This document shows, in pieces, positions 36,734 to 45,461 of a stretch of 64,000 nucleotides of DNA (position 1 is its first letter; each line of letters starts with the position of its first letter). The position numbers were made by a program, and so were the translations under genes. The DNA is taken from the NCBI RefSeq assembly GCF_007827465.1, contig NZ_VISL01000001.1, positions 749,001 through 813,000 on the forward strand, read 5' to 3'. Below the pieces are notes generated by a model. That model was not told where the DNA came from, did not search any database, and worked only from the letters and a program-made list of their open reading frames with translations. The stretch is from Dokdonia sp. Hel_I_53. GTDB lineage: Bacteria > Bacteroidota > Bacteroidia > Flavobacteriales > Flavobacteriaceae.

Positions 36734-37672
36734 ATGACTATTACTCAACTCAAATATGTGCTTGCTGTAGCAGAGCATCAAAATTTCACAAAAGCTGCAC
36801 AAAAAACTTTTGTCACACAGCCCACGCTCAGTATGCAAATTCAAAAATTAGAAGATGAGCTTGATATATTAATATTTGATCGAAGTAAAAAACCAATTAA
36901 ACTTACTGAAATAGGCGCTAAAATTGTTCACCAAGCAAGGAACATCGTCAACGAAGCAAATAGAATAAGTAATATTGTAGATCAAGAAAAAGGGTATATA
37001 GGCGGCGAGTTTAAGCTAGGAGTTATCCCTACAGTAATGCCTACACTACTCCCTATGTTTCTCACTAATTTTATAAATAAATATCCTAAGGTTAAGCTCA
37101 AAATTGAAGAGCTTAATACAGATAGAATCATAGAACGCTTAGAAGAGGGACATTTAGACGCTGCAATAGCTGCCACTCCTCTTGAAAATGCTAATATTAA
37201 AGAGCGGCCCTTATATTATGAGCCTTTTATAGCCTACGTCCCACAAAATCACAGACTTTTTAATAATGATAAACTTACTACTAAAAATCTTGATTTAGAT
37301 GATATGCTATTGCTAGAAGATGGTCACTGTTTTAGAGATGGTGTCATTAATTTGTGCAAAACGATTAGAACTGATGATGAAAATAAATTTTCCCTAGAAA
37401 GTGGTAGTTTTGAGACGCTTGTTAAGCTCGCCAATGAAGGGTTAGGGATGACCTTACTCCCATACTTACACACGCTAGATATACCTGAAAGGGATAAAAT
37501 ATTCTTTAAAAAATTTGAGGAACCCTCACCTGCTCGTGAGGTGAGTATTATTTATCACAAGAGTGAGCTAAAAATGCAAATTATTGAAGCTCTAAGATCT
37601 ACTATTGCAGGCGTTGTAAAGGGAGCAATTGCTTTTCAAAATGTACAGATTATAAGTCCGCTCAATAAATAA
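36734..37672 (+). CDS. oxyR: OxyR-type LysR family peroxide sensor
   Basis: 312 aa. Winged HTH at 1-60 (QLKYVLAVAEHQNFTKAAQK, TQPTLSMQIQKLE). The effector domain carries LLLEDGHCFRDGVINLC with Cys199 and Cys208, the same numbering and spacing as the redox disulfide of E. coli OxyR. This supports a true hydrogen peroxide sensor rather than a generic LysR protein. No catalase or peroxidase gene is adjacent, so its targets are elsewhere. Confidence 0.92.
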   Translation: MTITQLKYVLAVAEHQNFTKAAQKTFVTQPTLSMQIQKLEDELDILIFDRSKKPIKLTEIGAKIVHQARNIVNEANRISNIVDQEKGYIGGEFKLGVIPTVMPTLLPMFLTNFINKYPKVKLKIEELNTDRIIERLEEGHLDAAIAATPLENANIKERPLYYEPFIAYVPQNHRLFNNDKLTTKNLDLDDMLLLEDGHCFRDGVINLCKTIRTDDENKFSLESGSFETLVKLANEGLGMTLLPYLHTLDIPERDKIFFKKFEEPSPAREVSIIYHKSELKMQIIEALRSTIAGVVKGAIAFQNVQIISPLNK

Positions 37673-37682
37673 TATGTTCTCT

Positions 37683-37716
37683 AACTAAAAAGTCGCCTAT
37701 AGGCGACTTTTTAGTT
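37683..37716. terminator. 34-bp perfect palindrome, bidirectional terminator
   Basis: AACTAAAAAGTCGCCTA (37683-37699) followed by its exact reverse complement (37700-37716), with no loop. It serves oxyR and the convergent 65-aa gene; its last bases overlap the stop codon of that gene. Confidence 0.85.
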
Positions 37717-37912
37717 ATGATTTTAAATAAATTAAACATCGATCGAGATCTGGATTTTCTTTTATTAGATTTGAAATCCAAATACGGAGTTCATCTATTT
37801 CATAAGGTAATAGGCGTTTAATGGCCTTTTCTAGTTCTTTACAAAAAAGAGTACTATCAAAGCTTACCTTATTTAAAATGGTCTTCGTGTATTCAAACAT
37901 TGCTCTCGCCAT
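37715..37912 (-). CDS. Small cytoplasmic protein of unknown function
   Basis: 65 aa, starting MARAMFEYTKTILNKVSFD. Predicted helical, amphipathic, no membrane segment; ELEKAIKRLLPYEIDELRIW and a Cys in DLDRCLIYLKS. The composition looks like a real conserved small protein, perhaps a partner-binding helix bundle. No family recognised. Its stop overlaps the terminator palindrome. Confidence 0.7.
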   Translation of the reverse strand: MARAMFEYTKTILNKVSFDSTLFCKELEKAIKRLLPYEIDELRIWISNLIKENPDLDRCLIYLKS

Positions 37913-38092
37913 ATTCGAAGGGTTTTTTAGGGTTAGTATTAAATAAGTAGGTGTGCTTAATAGGCTTTAGTGGTTTTAAAATTACCCTTCAATATAAAAT
38001 AAATTAACGACTCAAACTGTTAACAATGATCACTTTAACAGTATCATTTTGTAATAATTTTTTGTTAATCACTAACAACGTGTGAGTTACCC

Positions 38093-38893
38093 TTAAAATC
38101 TATTATCTCCATCTAGTAAATCTCCAAGGCCTCCCAAGATAGATCCCTCACCTCTTTGATTTCCTCCTGCTTTAGGAGCCATAGCCAGAACTCTATTTGC
38201 GAGACGGCTAAAAGGTAATGACTGAATATACACTGTTCCAGGACCAGAAAGTGTAGCAAAGAAGAGTCCCTCTCCGCCAAAAATAGTGTTCTTAATACCT
38301 CCCACAAATTCTATGTCATAGTTTACGCTACTATCAAAACCTATGATACAACCTGTATCAACTTTGAGTCTTTCGCCAGCTACAAGTTCTTTTTTTAAAG
38401 TAGTTCCTCCAGCGTGTACAAATGCGATTCCATCCCCTTCTAATCTCTGCATAATAAACCCTTCTCCACCGAAGAGCCCACGTCCGAGCTTGCGTGAAAA
38501 TTCAATTCCCACAGATACTCCCTTTGCAGCGCATAAAAAGGCATCTTTTTGACAAATAAACTTACCTCCTATTTTATCAAGATCTATTGGAATAATCTTA
38601 CCTGGGTATGGTGACGCAAAGCTTACCTTTTTTTTACCCACAACTTCGTTATAAAAAGCAGTCATAAATAAACTTTCACCTGTAAGCAATCTTTTACCAG
38701 CACCAAAGATTTTACCCATGAGTGTATTATCCTTTGCAGACCCATCTCCAAAAATAGTTTCCATGCGAATTCCTTCTTCCATCATCATAAAACTACCAGC
38801 CTCTGCAATCACCCCTTCTTGCGGATCTAATTCGATCTCTACATATTGCATCTCCTCGCCTACAATTTCATAATCTATTTCATGTGCATTCAT
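38093..38893 (-). CDS. AIM24 / TIGR00266 family protein
   Basis: 266 aa. The family pattern is clear: [25 protein letters not shown] at the start, repeated beta-strand and glycine turns ([42 protein letters not shown]) and a glycine-rich tail after [15 protein letters not shown]. Beta-sandwich protein, cytosolic, biochemical role unknown; the yeast relative is a mitochondrial assembly factor. Confidence 0.92.
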   Translation of the reverse strand: MNAHEIDYEIVGEEMQYVEIELDPQEGVIAEAGSFMMMEEGIRMETIFGDGSAKDNTLMGKIFGAGKRLLTGESLFMTAFYNEVVGKKKVSFASPYPGKIIPIDLDKIGGKFICQKDAFLCAAKGVSVGIEFSRKLGRGLFGGEGFIMQRLEGDGIAFVHAGGTTLKKELVAGERLKVDTGCIIGFDSSVNYDIEFVGGIKNTIFGGEGLFFATLSGPGTVYIQSLPFSRLANRVLAMAPKAGGNQRGEGSILGGLGDLLDGDNRF

Positions 38894-39030
38894 ACCTGTT
38901 ATTTTAAATTGATCTCTTTACTATTATTTAAGTTGTAAAAATGCATCATTTGTTACACCTTTTTTTAAAAAATGTTGATCAAAGAAACCCAAATGATATT
39001 TATGGGGTTTCTCAAAAGTTTTTTAAAAAG

Positions 39031-39411
39031 TTAATTTACTTCTAATTGATACGTGCTTTCAATGGTTGCCACATGACATCTATTCTCTGTTAACGTTACT
39101 ATTTGCGGCTCCGTGATCGTAACAGTCTGATACCCCACTTTTTCAATCGAAAGAATATAGGTTCCTGTACGTTCGTTAGGACCAATATATACTCCAGGGC
39201 TTTCTAGTGCTAGTATAGCACTAAAACTATTCTCTAAAGCTGTAACGGTTACCCCTTCAAGTAAACTATTGTCTACTGCATCCCGAACAGTGATCCTAAA
39301 AGAAGGTTCAACGCTAGTCGTACAAACAACATCATCTGCTACTTCACCACCATCATCAGAACTACAGGAGATAAATAAGGAAAAGAATATTGTATAAAGT
39401 AAGTATTTCAT
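39031..39411 (-). CDS. Small lipoprotein with a carboxypeptidase-regulatory-like fold
   Basis: 126 aa. Lipobox FISC (Cys16) followed by SSDDGG, a typical outer-membrane export tail. The rest resembles a CarboxypepD_reg or PEGA-like beta-sandwich: FRITVRDAVDNSLLEGVTVTAL, GTYILSIEKVGYQTVTI. Two Cys (in VVCTTS and NRCHVA) could form a disulfide. Function unknown. Confidence 0.78.
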   Translation of the reverse strand: MKYLLYTIFFSLFISCSSDDGGEVADDVVCTTSVEPSFRITVRDAVDNSLLEGVTVTALENSFSAILALESPGVYIGPNERTGTYILSIEKVGYQTVTITEPQIVTLTENRCHVATIESTYQLEVN

Positions 39412-39908
39412 AATATTAAAGGTTGATGATAATTAATAAATTTAAATTATAGCCCTATGAATGGGTTATCTCAAAGGTAAATTTTTATTAGAATGCTTTC
39501 ACGAAAGCGTAAACTCCTAATTGAAAATTCATATACAAAAGAAAGGTATACTTTATTAATAAATTATACAGCGCATGACTTTCTTTGTTCCAGACACTTA
39601 ACTCGTTGTACCTCTTATTAACAAATTAAATGTTCCCACACTAATTATTCCTATGGTTAACATTGATAATAACCAACATAGTCCAAATGAAAATATTAGA
39701 ATTGGAAACATAAGGCAGGGAATAAAAACTTGCTTGGCAATTTTAAACACAAAATTGTAAAGATTTAATATAATAAATGCTGGATGGCAAACTCAGGATG
39801 CATAAAATCATAAATATTAAATCAATATTAATTACAAATAGACAAATTAAAGAAATTGTAAGACCACGCAATTCGCTGTATGAAATATCCTAAGGTAAAC
39901 TTTAGATT
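39412..39908. other. Long intergenic region
   Basis: About 500 bp without a credible gene. It holds one degenerate palindrome copy (39495-39508) and AT-rich sequence; no clear terminator for the lipoprotein or the TonB receptor was found. Confidence 0.5.
39495..39508. repeat. Degenerate palindrome GCTTTCACGAAAGC
   Basis: One substitution (G to A) in the centre of the core. Confidence 0.75.
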
Positions 39909-42071
39909 CTATAAATTATCTAGCTGGTTAGAAGTTTTATCATCACTTATCGTCCAGAAGAAGCCTACAAAGAAAAATTGATCTGTGGCAGGCCTTAATG
40001 CTTTGCGATTAAAGCTCCCTGTAGCACTAGGGCTCTCTGCATATTGATAGCCATTAATATTTCTAAAGCCTAAAACATTTTGTACTGATGCGTAAATAAT
40101 TTTTTGAGGACCTAATAAATAAGCCCAATTCACACTAAGACTATTAAAAGACTTTGTATTTGATTGTAAAAATCCCCCTTGATTTTTATCTGTATAAGTG
40201 CGACCAGAGCTATGCTGGAAACTAAACCCCACTTGCGATTTCCAATCGTCTATAAAATATTTTGTTACAACAGATATATTATGAGGACTGGCAAAAGATG
40301 GTCGGGCTTTACTAGGGAAATTCAAATACTTCCTTTCAGAATCAAGGTATGAGTAACTAATCCAATAGTCCATATTTTTTATACTCGTATTATCCCTCCA
40401 GAAAAAATCTATTCCCTGAGCATATCCAGCACCTACATTACTGAAAGTAGTCTCTGGCTCTATAAATTCAGAATTATAGGTAATGAGGTTACTATATGTT
40501 TTACGATATGCCTCAGCACGAAAAATCCTACCATTGTTGCTATACTGATAATTTGCAATATAATGTGATGTTTTCTGAGGGGTTACCTCTTGACTAAATT
40601 TTAAAAAATCACTTTGAGGGTTCTGGTAGAAGTCTCCGTAAGCAAGAGATAATTGACTATTCTTCCCAGTTTTGTAAGCGATGCTCGCTCGAGGTGAGAA
40701 AGTGAAATCTCCCATATAATCTGTATACTGCGTTCTTGCACCTAATTTGATCGCAAAATCACGAGAAAAAATAATATCACTTTCAGCAAAGAATGCGGTG
40801 ATGTTACTTAGGTAGTTATACGCTTGATGTATAGCTTCACCATCTATACTACCTTTAAATTCTTCAGAAAAATCTGTTGTAAAATGTTCTGTCCCAAAAG
40901 CAAATTTTACTTGATTTGAAAATCGTTTTTTCATTTTTAATTTAAGATGAGCACTGTGTTGTGTATTGTCAATCGTTGTAGATTGTGGGGATATACGGTT
41001 TCGCGCAAGCGTATAACTTCCTCCTGTATGTAGTGTCCACGCATCACTAAGTACTTCTGTATAATTTGTATTTAAATAGAGGTTTCTATTTTTTAAAGCA
41101 AAATCAAACCCTTCTGGATTATTGATGTCTTCTTGAGTCGTTTTAAAATTTGTAGTATCTCCAGCAAGGTACATCTTAAAAAGTCCGTTAGCTGTCCGGT
41201 AGCGATAGACAGCCTCTCCAGAAAGTACTTCAAAAGGTTTTTGCCATGTATCTCTTACAGGGAAAATAGCATTATAAGCTGCTAGGTTGAGGTAAGATGT
41301 ACTTAGCGATAAAGAACTCTTGTTCCATTTACGAGTGAGTCCTAACCCGCCTCCTAGTGACATTATGGATATGTCTGTTTTATTTTGATCTGGTTCATCT
41401 ATCGTATTTAGTAATAAAACACTTGATAGTGCCTCTCCATATTCTGCAGAGTAACCTCCCGTAGAAAATGTAATACCGTCAAAGAGGAATGGGCTATAGC
41501 GTCCTCTAGCTGGGACATTGTTTGAAGTGGCGGTGTAAGGTGTAAATACTCGTATCCCATCTATAAAAATTTGCGTTTCTCCTGCATCACCACCTCTTAC
41601 AAATAAGCGACCATCCTCTGCGACTGTAGTTGTACCCGGCAAGGTTTGTAATGCTCCTACAAAATCTCCTAATGCGCTTGCTGTAGTGACAACATCTAAA
41701 GGTTTTAAAACTGAAACTTTACTATTATCACTAGCTTCAAATGTACCAGCAGAAAGCACTACTGTAGCTAGAGAGTTTACATCCTCCTTTAATGTTATCT
41801 TTAAATTAGTATAGAAGCGAACGTCCATAAACTGTTCGTAAGGCTCATAAGAGAGATACGTAACTTTAAATAATTGTTCTCCCACTTCTGTGGTCGTAAA
41901 TGAAAAATACCCATTATCATTCGTACTAGCACCATCATAGGTGCCCTCTAAAAATACATTTGCACCCACTATAGGGATTCCCCTTTTATTGATAACAACA
42001 CCAGAGATTTCTGTTTGGGCCACGACAGTAGTTAAGCTAAAAAAAAGGAATGTGAGAATTGAAAATTTCAT
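39909..42071 (-). CDS. TonB-dependent outer-membrane receptor with CarboxypepD_reg domain
   Basis: 720 aa. Signal peptide (1-18); CarboxypepD_reg-like domain (about 19-105: ISGVVINKRGIPIVGANVFLEG); plug domain (about 110-225: VTTASALGDFVGALQTLPGT, LFVRGGDAGETQIFIDGIRV); and a beta-barrel to the end (last strand FFFVGFFWTISDD). The substrate is unknown; there is no SusD partner next to it, so a siderophore, vitamin or other small ligand is more likely than a glycan. A degenerate palindrome at 40997 lies in the barrel. Confidence 0.93.
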   Translation of the reverse strand: MKFSILTFLFFSLTTVVAQTEISGVVINKRGIPIVGANVFLEGTYDGASTNDNGYFSFTTTEVGEQLFKVTYLSYEPYEQFMDVRFYTNLKITLKEDVNSLATVVLSAGTFEASDNSKVSVLKPLDVVTTASALGDFVGALQTLPGTTTVAEDGRLFVRGGDAGETQIFIDGIRVFTPYTATSNNVPARGRYSPFLFDGITFSTGGYSAEYGEALSSVLLLNTIDEPDQNKTDISIMSLGGGLGLTRKWNKSSLSLSTSYLNLAAYNAIFPVRDTWQKPFEVLSGEAVYRYRTANGLFKMYLAGDTTNFKTTQEDINNPEGFDFALKNRNLYLNTNYTEVLSDAWTLHTGGSYTLARNRISPQSTTIDNTQHSAHLKLKMKKRFSNQVKFAFGTEHFTTDFSEEFKGSIDGEAIHQAYNYLSNITAFFAESDIIFSRDFAIKLGARTQYTDYMGDFTFSPRASIAYKTGKNSQLSLAYGDFYQNPQSDFLKFSQEVTPQKTSHYIANYQYSNNGRIFRAEAYRKTYSNLITYNSEFIEPETTFSNVGAGYAQGIDFFWRDNTSIKNMDYWISYSYLDSERKYLNFPSKARPSFASPHNISVVTKYFIDDWKSQVGFSFQHSSGRTYTDKNQGGFLQSNTKSFNSLSVNWAYLLGPQKIIYASVQNVLGFRNINGYQYAESPSATGSFNRKALRPATDQFFFVGFFWTISDDKTSNQLDNL
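40997..41010. repeat. Degenerate palindrome GGTTTCGCGCAAGC inside the TonB receptor gene
   Basis: Two differences from the core; flanks ACG...GT keep the extended palindrome pattern. Encodes part of TLARNR. Confidence 0.5.
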
Positions 42072-42120
42072 AATTGCTTGTTTGATTGATTATTTACAAA
42101 GCAAATATGAAAAGTGTTAC

Positions 42121-42134
42121 GCTTTCGCGAAAGC
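42121..42134. repeat. GCTTTCGCGAAAGC palindrome (copy 8)
   Basis: Exact core, CGC...GCG symmetric, in the 121-bp gap between the divergent TonB receptor and the YdeI/DUF1801-like gene. Confidence 0.9.
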
Positions 42135-42192
42135 GCAACTCACTCAACTGTTATTTTATAATGATCAATTGTATTTTTTGTATTTTAAACCT

Positions 42193-42786
42193 ATGACAAA
42201 AGCAGAAAAAATATCCGATTTTTATTCCAAACCATCTCCATGGAAAACTGGTATTGCAGACTTAAGAAAACTTGTCCTAGATGCGGGCCTTAAAGAAGAC
42301 TGGAAGTGGAGTTTTCCAACATATACCTATAAGGGTAAAAATGTAGTAGGAATTGCAAGTTTTCAAAATCATTTTGGCCTTTGGTTTTTTCAAGGAGCCC
42401 TTCTTACAGACAAAAAAAAGCAACTTAGAAATGCACAAGAAGGAAAAACCAAAGCGATGCGTCACCTTATTTACACATCTTATGAAGAATTAAACCCCAC
42501 AATCGCTTTAAAATTTATAGACGAAGCGATAGAAAATGCAAAACAAGGTAAGAAAGTACAAAGTACACCTACTCAATCTAAAGTAGTTCTTCCTATAATG
42601 CTTAAAAATGCATTATTAAATGACGCACAACTACAACTCAATTTTGACGCTTTATCTTCAAGTAAACAAAGAGAGTATGGAATGTATATTAATGAAGCTA
42701 AGCAAGAGGCCACAAAGCAAAGGAGACTTGAAAAGTGTATTCCATTAATTTTAAATGGAAAAGGACTTAACGATACCTATAGATAA
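42193..42786 (+). CDS. DUF1801/YdeI-like protein
   Basis: 197 aa from ATG 42193. The N-terminal half (DFYSKPSPWKTGIADLRKL, WKWSFPTYTYKGKNVVGIASFQNHFGLWFFQGALL) is DUF1801-like; the C-terminal half (LNFDALSSSKQREYGMYINEAKQEATKQRRLEKCIPLI) matches the YdeI / OmpD-associated tail, whose SxxxxEY segment is typical. Function unknown. An open frame runs 252 bp further upstream, through the palindrome and antisense to the TonB gene, and is not credible. The next DUF1801 gene starts 2 bp after its stop. Confidence 0.85.
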   Translation: MTKAEKISDFYSKPSPWKTGIADLRKLVLDAGLKEDWKWSFPTYTYKGKNVVGIASFQNHFGLWFFQGALLTDKKKQLRNAQEGKTKAMRHLIYTSYEELNPTIALKFIDEAIENAKQGKKVQSTPTQSKVVLPIMLKNALLNDAQLQLNFDALSSSKQREYGMYINEAKQEATKQRRLEKCIPLILNGKGLNDTYR

Positions 42787-42788
42787 AA

Positions 42789-43202
42789 ATGAGCACTCAA
42801 AAAACTACAAAAACAAATGCTTCTGTCTCTCATTTTATTGATAGCATAGCCCATCCTACAAGAAAAGAGAATAGCTCTCAACTTCTTTCTATGATGAATG
42901 ACATAACCGGTATGGAACCTAATATGTGGGGTGACAGTATAATAGGGTATGATGAGTATCAATATAGCTACGCTTCTGGTCGAGTAGGAAACTGGCCTAT
43001 GATTGGTTTTTCTCCACGCAAGCAAAACCTGAGTATTTATATAATGCCCGGATTTAATAAGATGGGAGATTTATTAGAAAAACTGGGTAAGCACAGAACG
43101 AGTGTTTCCTGTTTATATATCAATAAACTATCAGATGTTGATCTTGAGATATTAAGAGAATTACTTAATCGAAGGTATGAGCTCATGAGAAGAAAATATT
43201 AA
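42789..43202 (+). CDS. DUF1801 family protein
   Basis: 137 aa. DSIAHPTRKENSSQLLSMMNDITGMEPNMWG followed by GNWPMIGFSPRKQNLSIYIMPGF is the DUF1801 pattern. Cytoplasmic, function unknown. Directly behind the 197-aa DUF1801/YdeI gene (2-bp gap), so the two relatives are co-expressed. Confidence 0.87.
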   Translation: MSTQKTTKTNASVSHFIDSIAHPTRKENSSQLLSMMNDITGMEPNMWGDSIIGYDEYQYSYASGRVGNWPMIGFSPRKQNLSIYIMPGFNKMGDLLEKLGKHRTSVSCLYINKLSDVDLEILRELLNRRYELMRRKY

Positions 43203-43349
43203 AGATTTTAACTAGTAAATCTAAATCAACTATAAACAGCTGATTTTTAGTTTTATAAAAATAAATATCATAAAATTTGTTGTTTATCCTTAAATACTTG
43301 TAACACTTTACAGAAAAGGACTACCTATACCTCACTAAGCCACCAACCA

Positions 43350-43844
43350 TTGAACAAAGAAACTGAAGACAAGTTTGTAACTCTTTTACAGGAGAACCAG
43401 AACATTGTGCATAAGATCTGTAGATTGTATACAAACAATCAGGATCAACACAATGATCTGTTTCAAGAGGTTACCATACAGTTGTGGAAAGCATTTCCTA
43501 AGTTTCGCGGAGATTCAAAATTTAGTACTTGGATGTACCGTGTTGCTTTAAATACTGCCATCACCCTGTATCGTAAATCAAAAAGAACCATACAAACACA
43601 AGACTTTGATACTGTGATGTTTCGTATTTCATCAGAAGAATATGATGACACCGTAGAGCAACAACTAAAATTAATGTACAGCGCAGTCAAAGAGCTTAAT
43701 GATATAGACAAGGCACTTGTGTTCTTGTATCTAGAAGATAAAAATTATAGTGAGATCTCTGAAACACTAGGTATTACTGAAGTAAATGCCAGAGTAAAAA
43801 TGAACCGAGTGAAGACGAAGCTAAAAAAAATATTAAATCCATAG
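43350..43844 (+). CDS. ECF-type RNA polymerase sigma factor (TTG start)
   Basis: 164 aa. Region 2: NIVHKICRLYTNNQDQHNDLFQEVTIQLWKAFPKF and FSTWMYRVALNTAITLYRK; region 4: LNDIDKALVFLYLEDKNYSEISETLGITEVNARVKMNRVKTKLKKIL (HTH). There is no ATG before the first conserved helix, and TTG at 43350 is the only sensible start. A membrane protein follows 4 bp later and is the likely regulator. Confidence 0.9.
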   Translation: MNKETEDKFVTLLQENQNIVHKICRLYTNNQDQHNDLFQEVTIQLWKAFPKFRGDSKFSTWMYRVALNTAITLYRKSKRTIQTQDFDTVMFRISSEEYDDTVEQQLKLMYSAVKELNDIDKALVFLYLEDKNYSEISETLGITEVNARVKMNRVKTKLKKILNP

Positions 43845-43848
43845 TATT

Positions 43849-44463
43849 ATGGTAGACGAATTAGAATTATTAAAGAAAGATTGGAAAAAACAGGAAGGCA
43901 GCCTTCCAAAATTTTCTAGAGAAGACATTTATCCCATGCTTCTTAAAAAATCATCATCCATTATTAAATGGATTTTAATTATAAGTATTATTGAATTTGC
44001 ATTTTGGATCATACTTAATCTTGTATTGGAACAAAAAGACTCTAATGCTGCTTTTGAAAAGAAAGTAGGTATAGAAACAGTAGATACTGTATTGCTTGCC
44101 ATTAACTATGCGGCACTTATATACTTTATCATTAGATTTTACTTGAACTATAAAGCAATACAATCTACCGATAACGCAAAAGTATTGATGAAAACAATTT
44201 TAAAGGCAAGAAATACTGTTAAACAATATATCTGGTTTAACGTTAGCTTCATTTTTGTAGGAAGCATCGTTGTATTTCTCATTGCGTATTATAACGATCC
44301 AACTACTTTTGATATTACTAGTCCTATTATGTTAGTATTGACTCTGCTTATTGTTATGGGTATATTAATAGGAATATTACTTCTTGTATACAGGCTTATT
44401 TATGGTCGTTTAACCAGAAGATTAAAGTCTAATTATGAACAGTTAAAAAAGCTAGAAGTTTAA
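43849..44463 (+). CDS. Four-helix membrane protein, putative partner (anti-sigma-like) of the ECF sigma factor
   Basis: 204 aa. Cytoplasmic N-terminus of about 35 residues (ELLKKDWKKQEGSLPKF) and four membrane helices (about 38-60, 80-101, 127-148, 158-182), then a basic tail. It lacks the zinc HxxxCxxC anti-sigma motif, so the anti-sigma role rests only on position 4 bp after the sigma gene and on the soluble N-terminal segment. Both genes end at a strong double terminator. Confidence 0.7.
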   Translation: MVDELELLKKDWKKQEGSLPKFSREDIYPMLLKKSSSIIKWILIISIIEFAFWIILNLVLEQKDSNAAFEKKVGIETVDTVLLAINYAALIYFIIRFYLNYKAIQSTDNAKVLMKTILKARNTVKQYIWFNVSFIFVGSIVVFLIAYYNDPTTFDITSPIMLVLTLLIVMGILIGILLLVYRLIYGRLTRRLKSNYEQLKKLEV

Positions 44464-44485
44464 TTATGGGGGATTAAATTTCTAT

Positions 44486-44517
44486 AAAGGTAATTTGCTT
44501 TATAGCAGTTACCTTTT
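44486..44517 (+). terminator. First terminator after the sigma operon
   Basis: AAAGGTAA/TTACCTTTT arms with an inner TGC/GCA; followed by a second hairpin. Confidence 0.65.
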
Positions 44518-44524
44518 GGTAAAT

Positions 44525-44556
44525 AAAGAGAGCTACCGTATGGTAGCTCTCTTTTA
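44525..44556. terminator. Bidirectional terminator between sigma operon and plsC-like gene
   Basis: Perfect 13-bp arms AAAGAGAGCTACC/GGTAGCTCTCTTT with GTAT loop and T-run. Confidence 0.9.
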
Positions 44557-44579
44557 TAAATTAACATCTAGTTTTATTC

Positions 44580-45383
44580 TTAATATTCCCACTGTCTTGT
44601 TTTATTAAGCTCTTCTTCTGCTTCAATTTCTTCTATTGGTATAACCTTTAAAAAGGAAGGATGTTGCTCGATAGCAAACTCTAACTGTTCTACAATCTTC
44701 TCTATAGAATCATTTTCATAATCAATTTCTAAAGGTTCTTTAATTTCAAAAGACTGTAAAATTCCACGTTTTTTTATACGAAGTCCTTTTTTATCAAAAC
44801 TTCTTCTAAAACCATCAATGACGATAGGTACAACAATAGGCTTATAGTTTTTTATAATATGTGCAGTCCCTTTTCTAATAGGTTTCCAAGGCTTAGTAGT
44901 TCCTTGAGGAAAAGTGATGACCCATCCATCATCTAAGGCAATTCCTATATTTTCTGTGTCTTTTAAATTGACCTCTCTTTCTACTTCTTTACCTTTCTCT
45001 CGCCATGTACGACTTACAGTTATCGCGCCAGCATACGCTAGAATTCTTGGTAAAATACCAGACTTCATCGTTTCTCCTGCTGCAACATAGTATAAGTTGA
45101 GTTTTGGGTCCCATAGGTACCCTATATTTTTTATAGAATCTACACGACCACTTAATGTGGCATTAAAGACATGAAACATAGACACCACATCTGCAAAATA
45201 GGTTTGGTGGTTTGACACAAACAAAACACCTTTATCAGGCAAGTCTTTTAATACATCTGAACCTTCAATATAAAGTTCATTAAAACCTTGATAGCGCCTA
45301 TGTGTAAGTGCGCCAGCAATACGAATAAGCCAGCGTTTTAAAAATAATATATGTCCAAATGGATTTTTCTTAAATAACCCCAT
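44580..45383 (-). CDS. PlsC-type 1-acyl-glycerol-3-phosphate acyltransferase
   Basis: 267 aa from ATG 45383 (MGLFKKNPFG). Acyltransferase motif I appears as VSNHQTYFADVV (NHxxxxD), and a later block as FPQGTTKPWKPIRKGTAHI, which corresponds to the FPEGT motif with Gln for Glu. Membrane-associated phospholipid synthesis. An in-frame TTG at 45437 would add residues read from the palindrome (MFRFRESKN); the ATG is preferred. The promoter box is at 45446-45453. Confidence 0.88.
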   Translation of the reverse strand: MGLFKKNPFGHILFLKRWLIRIAGALTHRRYQGFNELYIEGSDVLKDLPDKGVLFVSNHQTYFADVVSMFHVFNATLSGRVDSIKNIGYLWDPKLNLYYVAAGETMKSGILPRILAYAGAITVSRTWREKGKEVEREVNLKDTENIGIALDDGWVITFPQGTTKPWKPIRKGTAHIIKNYKPIVVPIVIDGFRRSFDKKGLRIKKRGILQSFEIKEPLEIDYENDSIEKIVEQLEFAIEQHPSFLKVIPIEEIEAEEELNKTRQWEY

Positions 45384-45416
45384 TGATAAATTTAAAGTTG
45401 GTATGAAACTATTTTT

Positions 45417-45430
45417 GCTTTCGCGAAAGC
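45417..45430. repeat. GCTTTCGCGAAAGC palindrome (copy 9)
   Basis: Exact core in the 5' leader of the plsC-like gene, between its promoter box and its ATG. Confidence 0.9.
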
Positions 45431-45445
45431 GAAACAAGCAGCTTA

Positions 45446-45453
45446 CAAAGATA
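45446..45453 (-). promoter_or_regulatory. TATCTTTG -7 box of the plsC-like gene
   Basis: Perfect TAnnTTTG (plus-strand CAAAGATA); about 60 nt of leader follow, holding a palindrome copy. Confidence 0.65.
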
Positions 45454-45461
45454 CAAAAGTC

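Noticed and set aside
41941..42192. 84-codon upstream extension of the DUF1801/YdeI gene
   Set aside because: It runs antisense through the TonB receptor start and through the palindrome; family similarity begins at ATG 42193.
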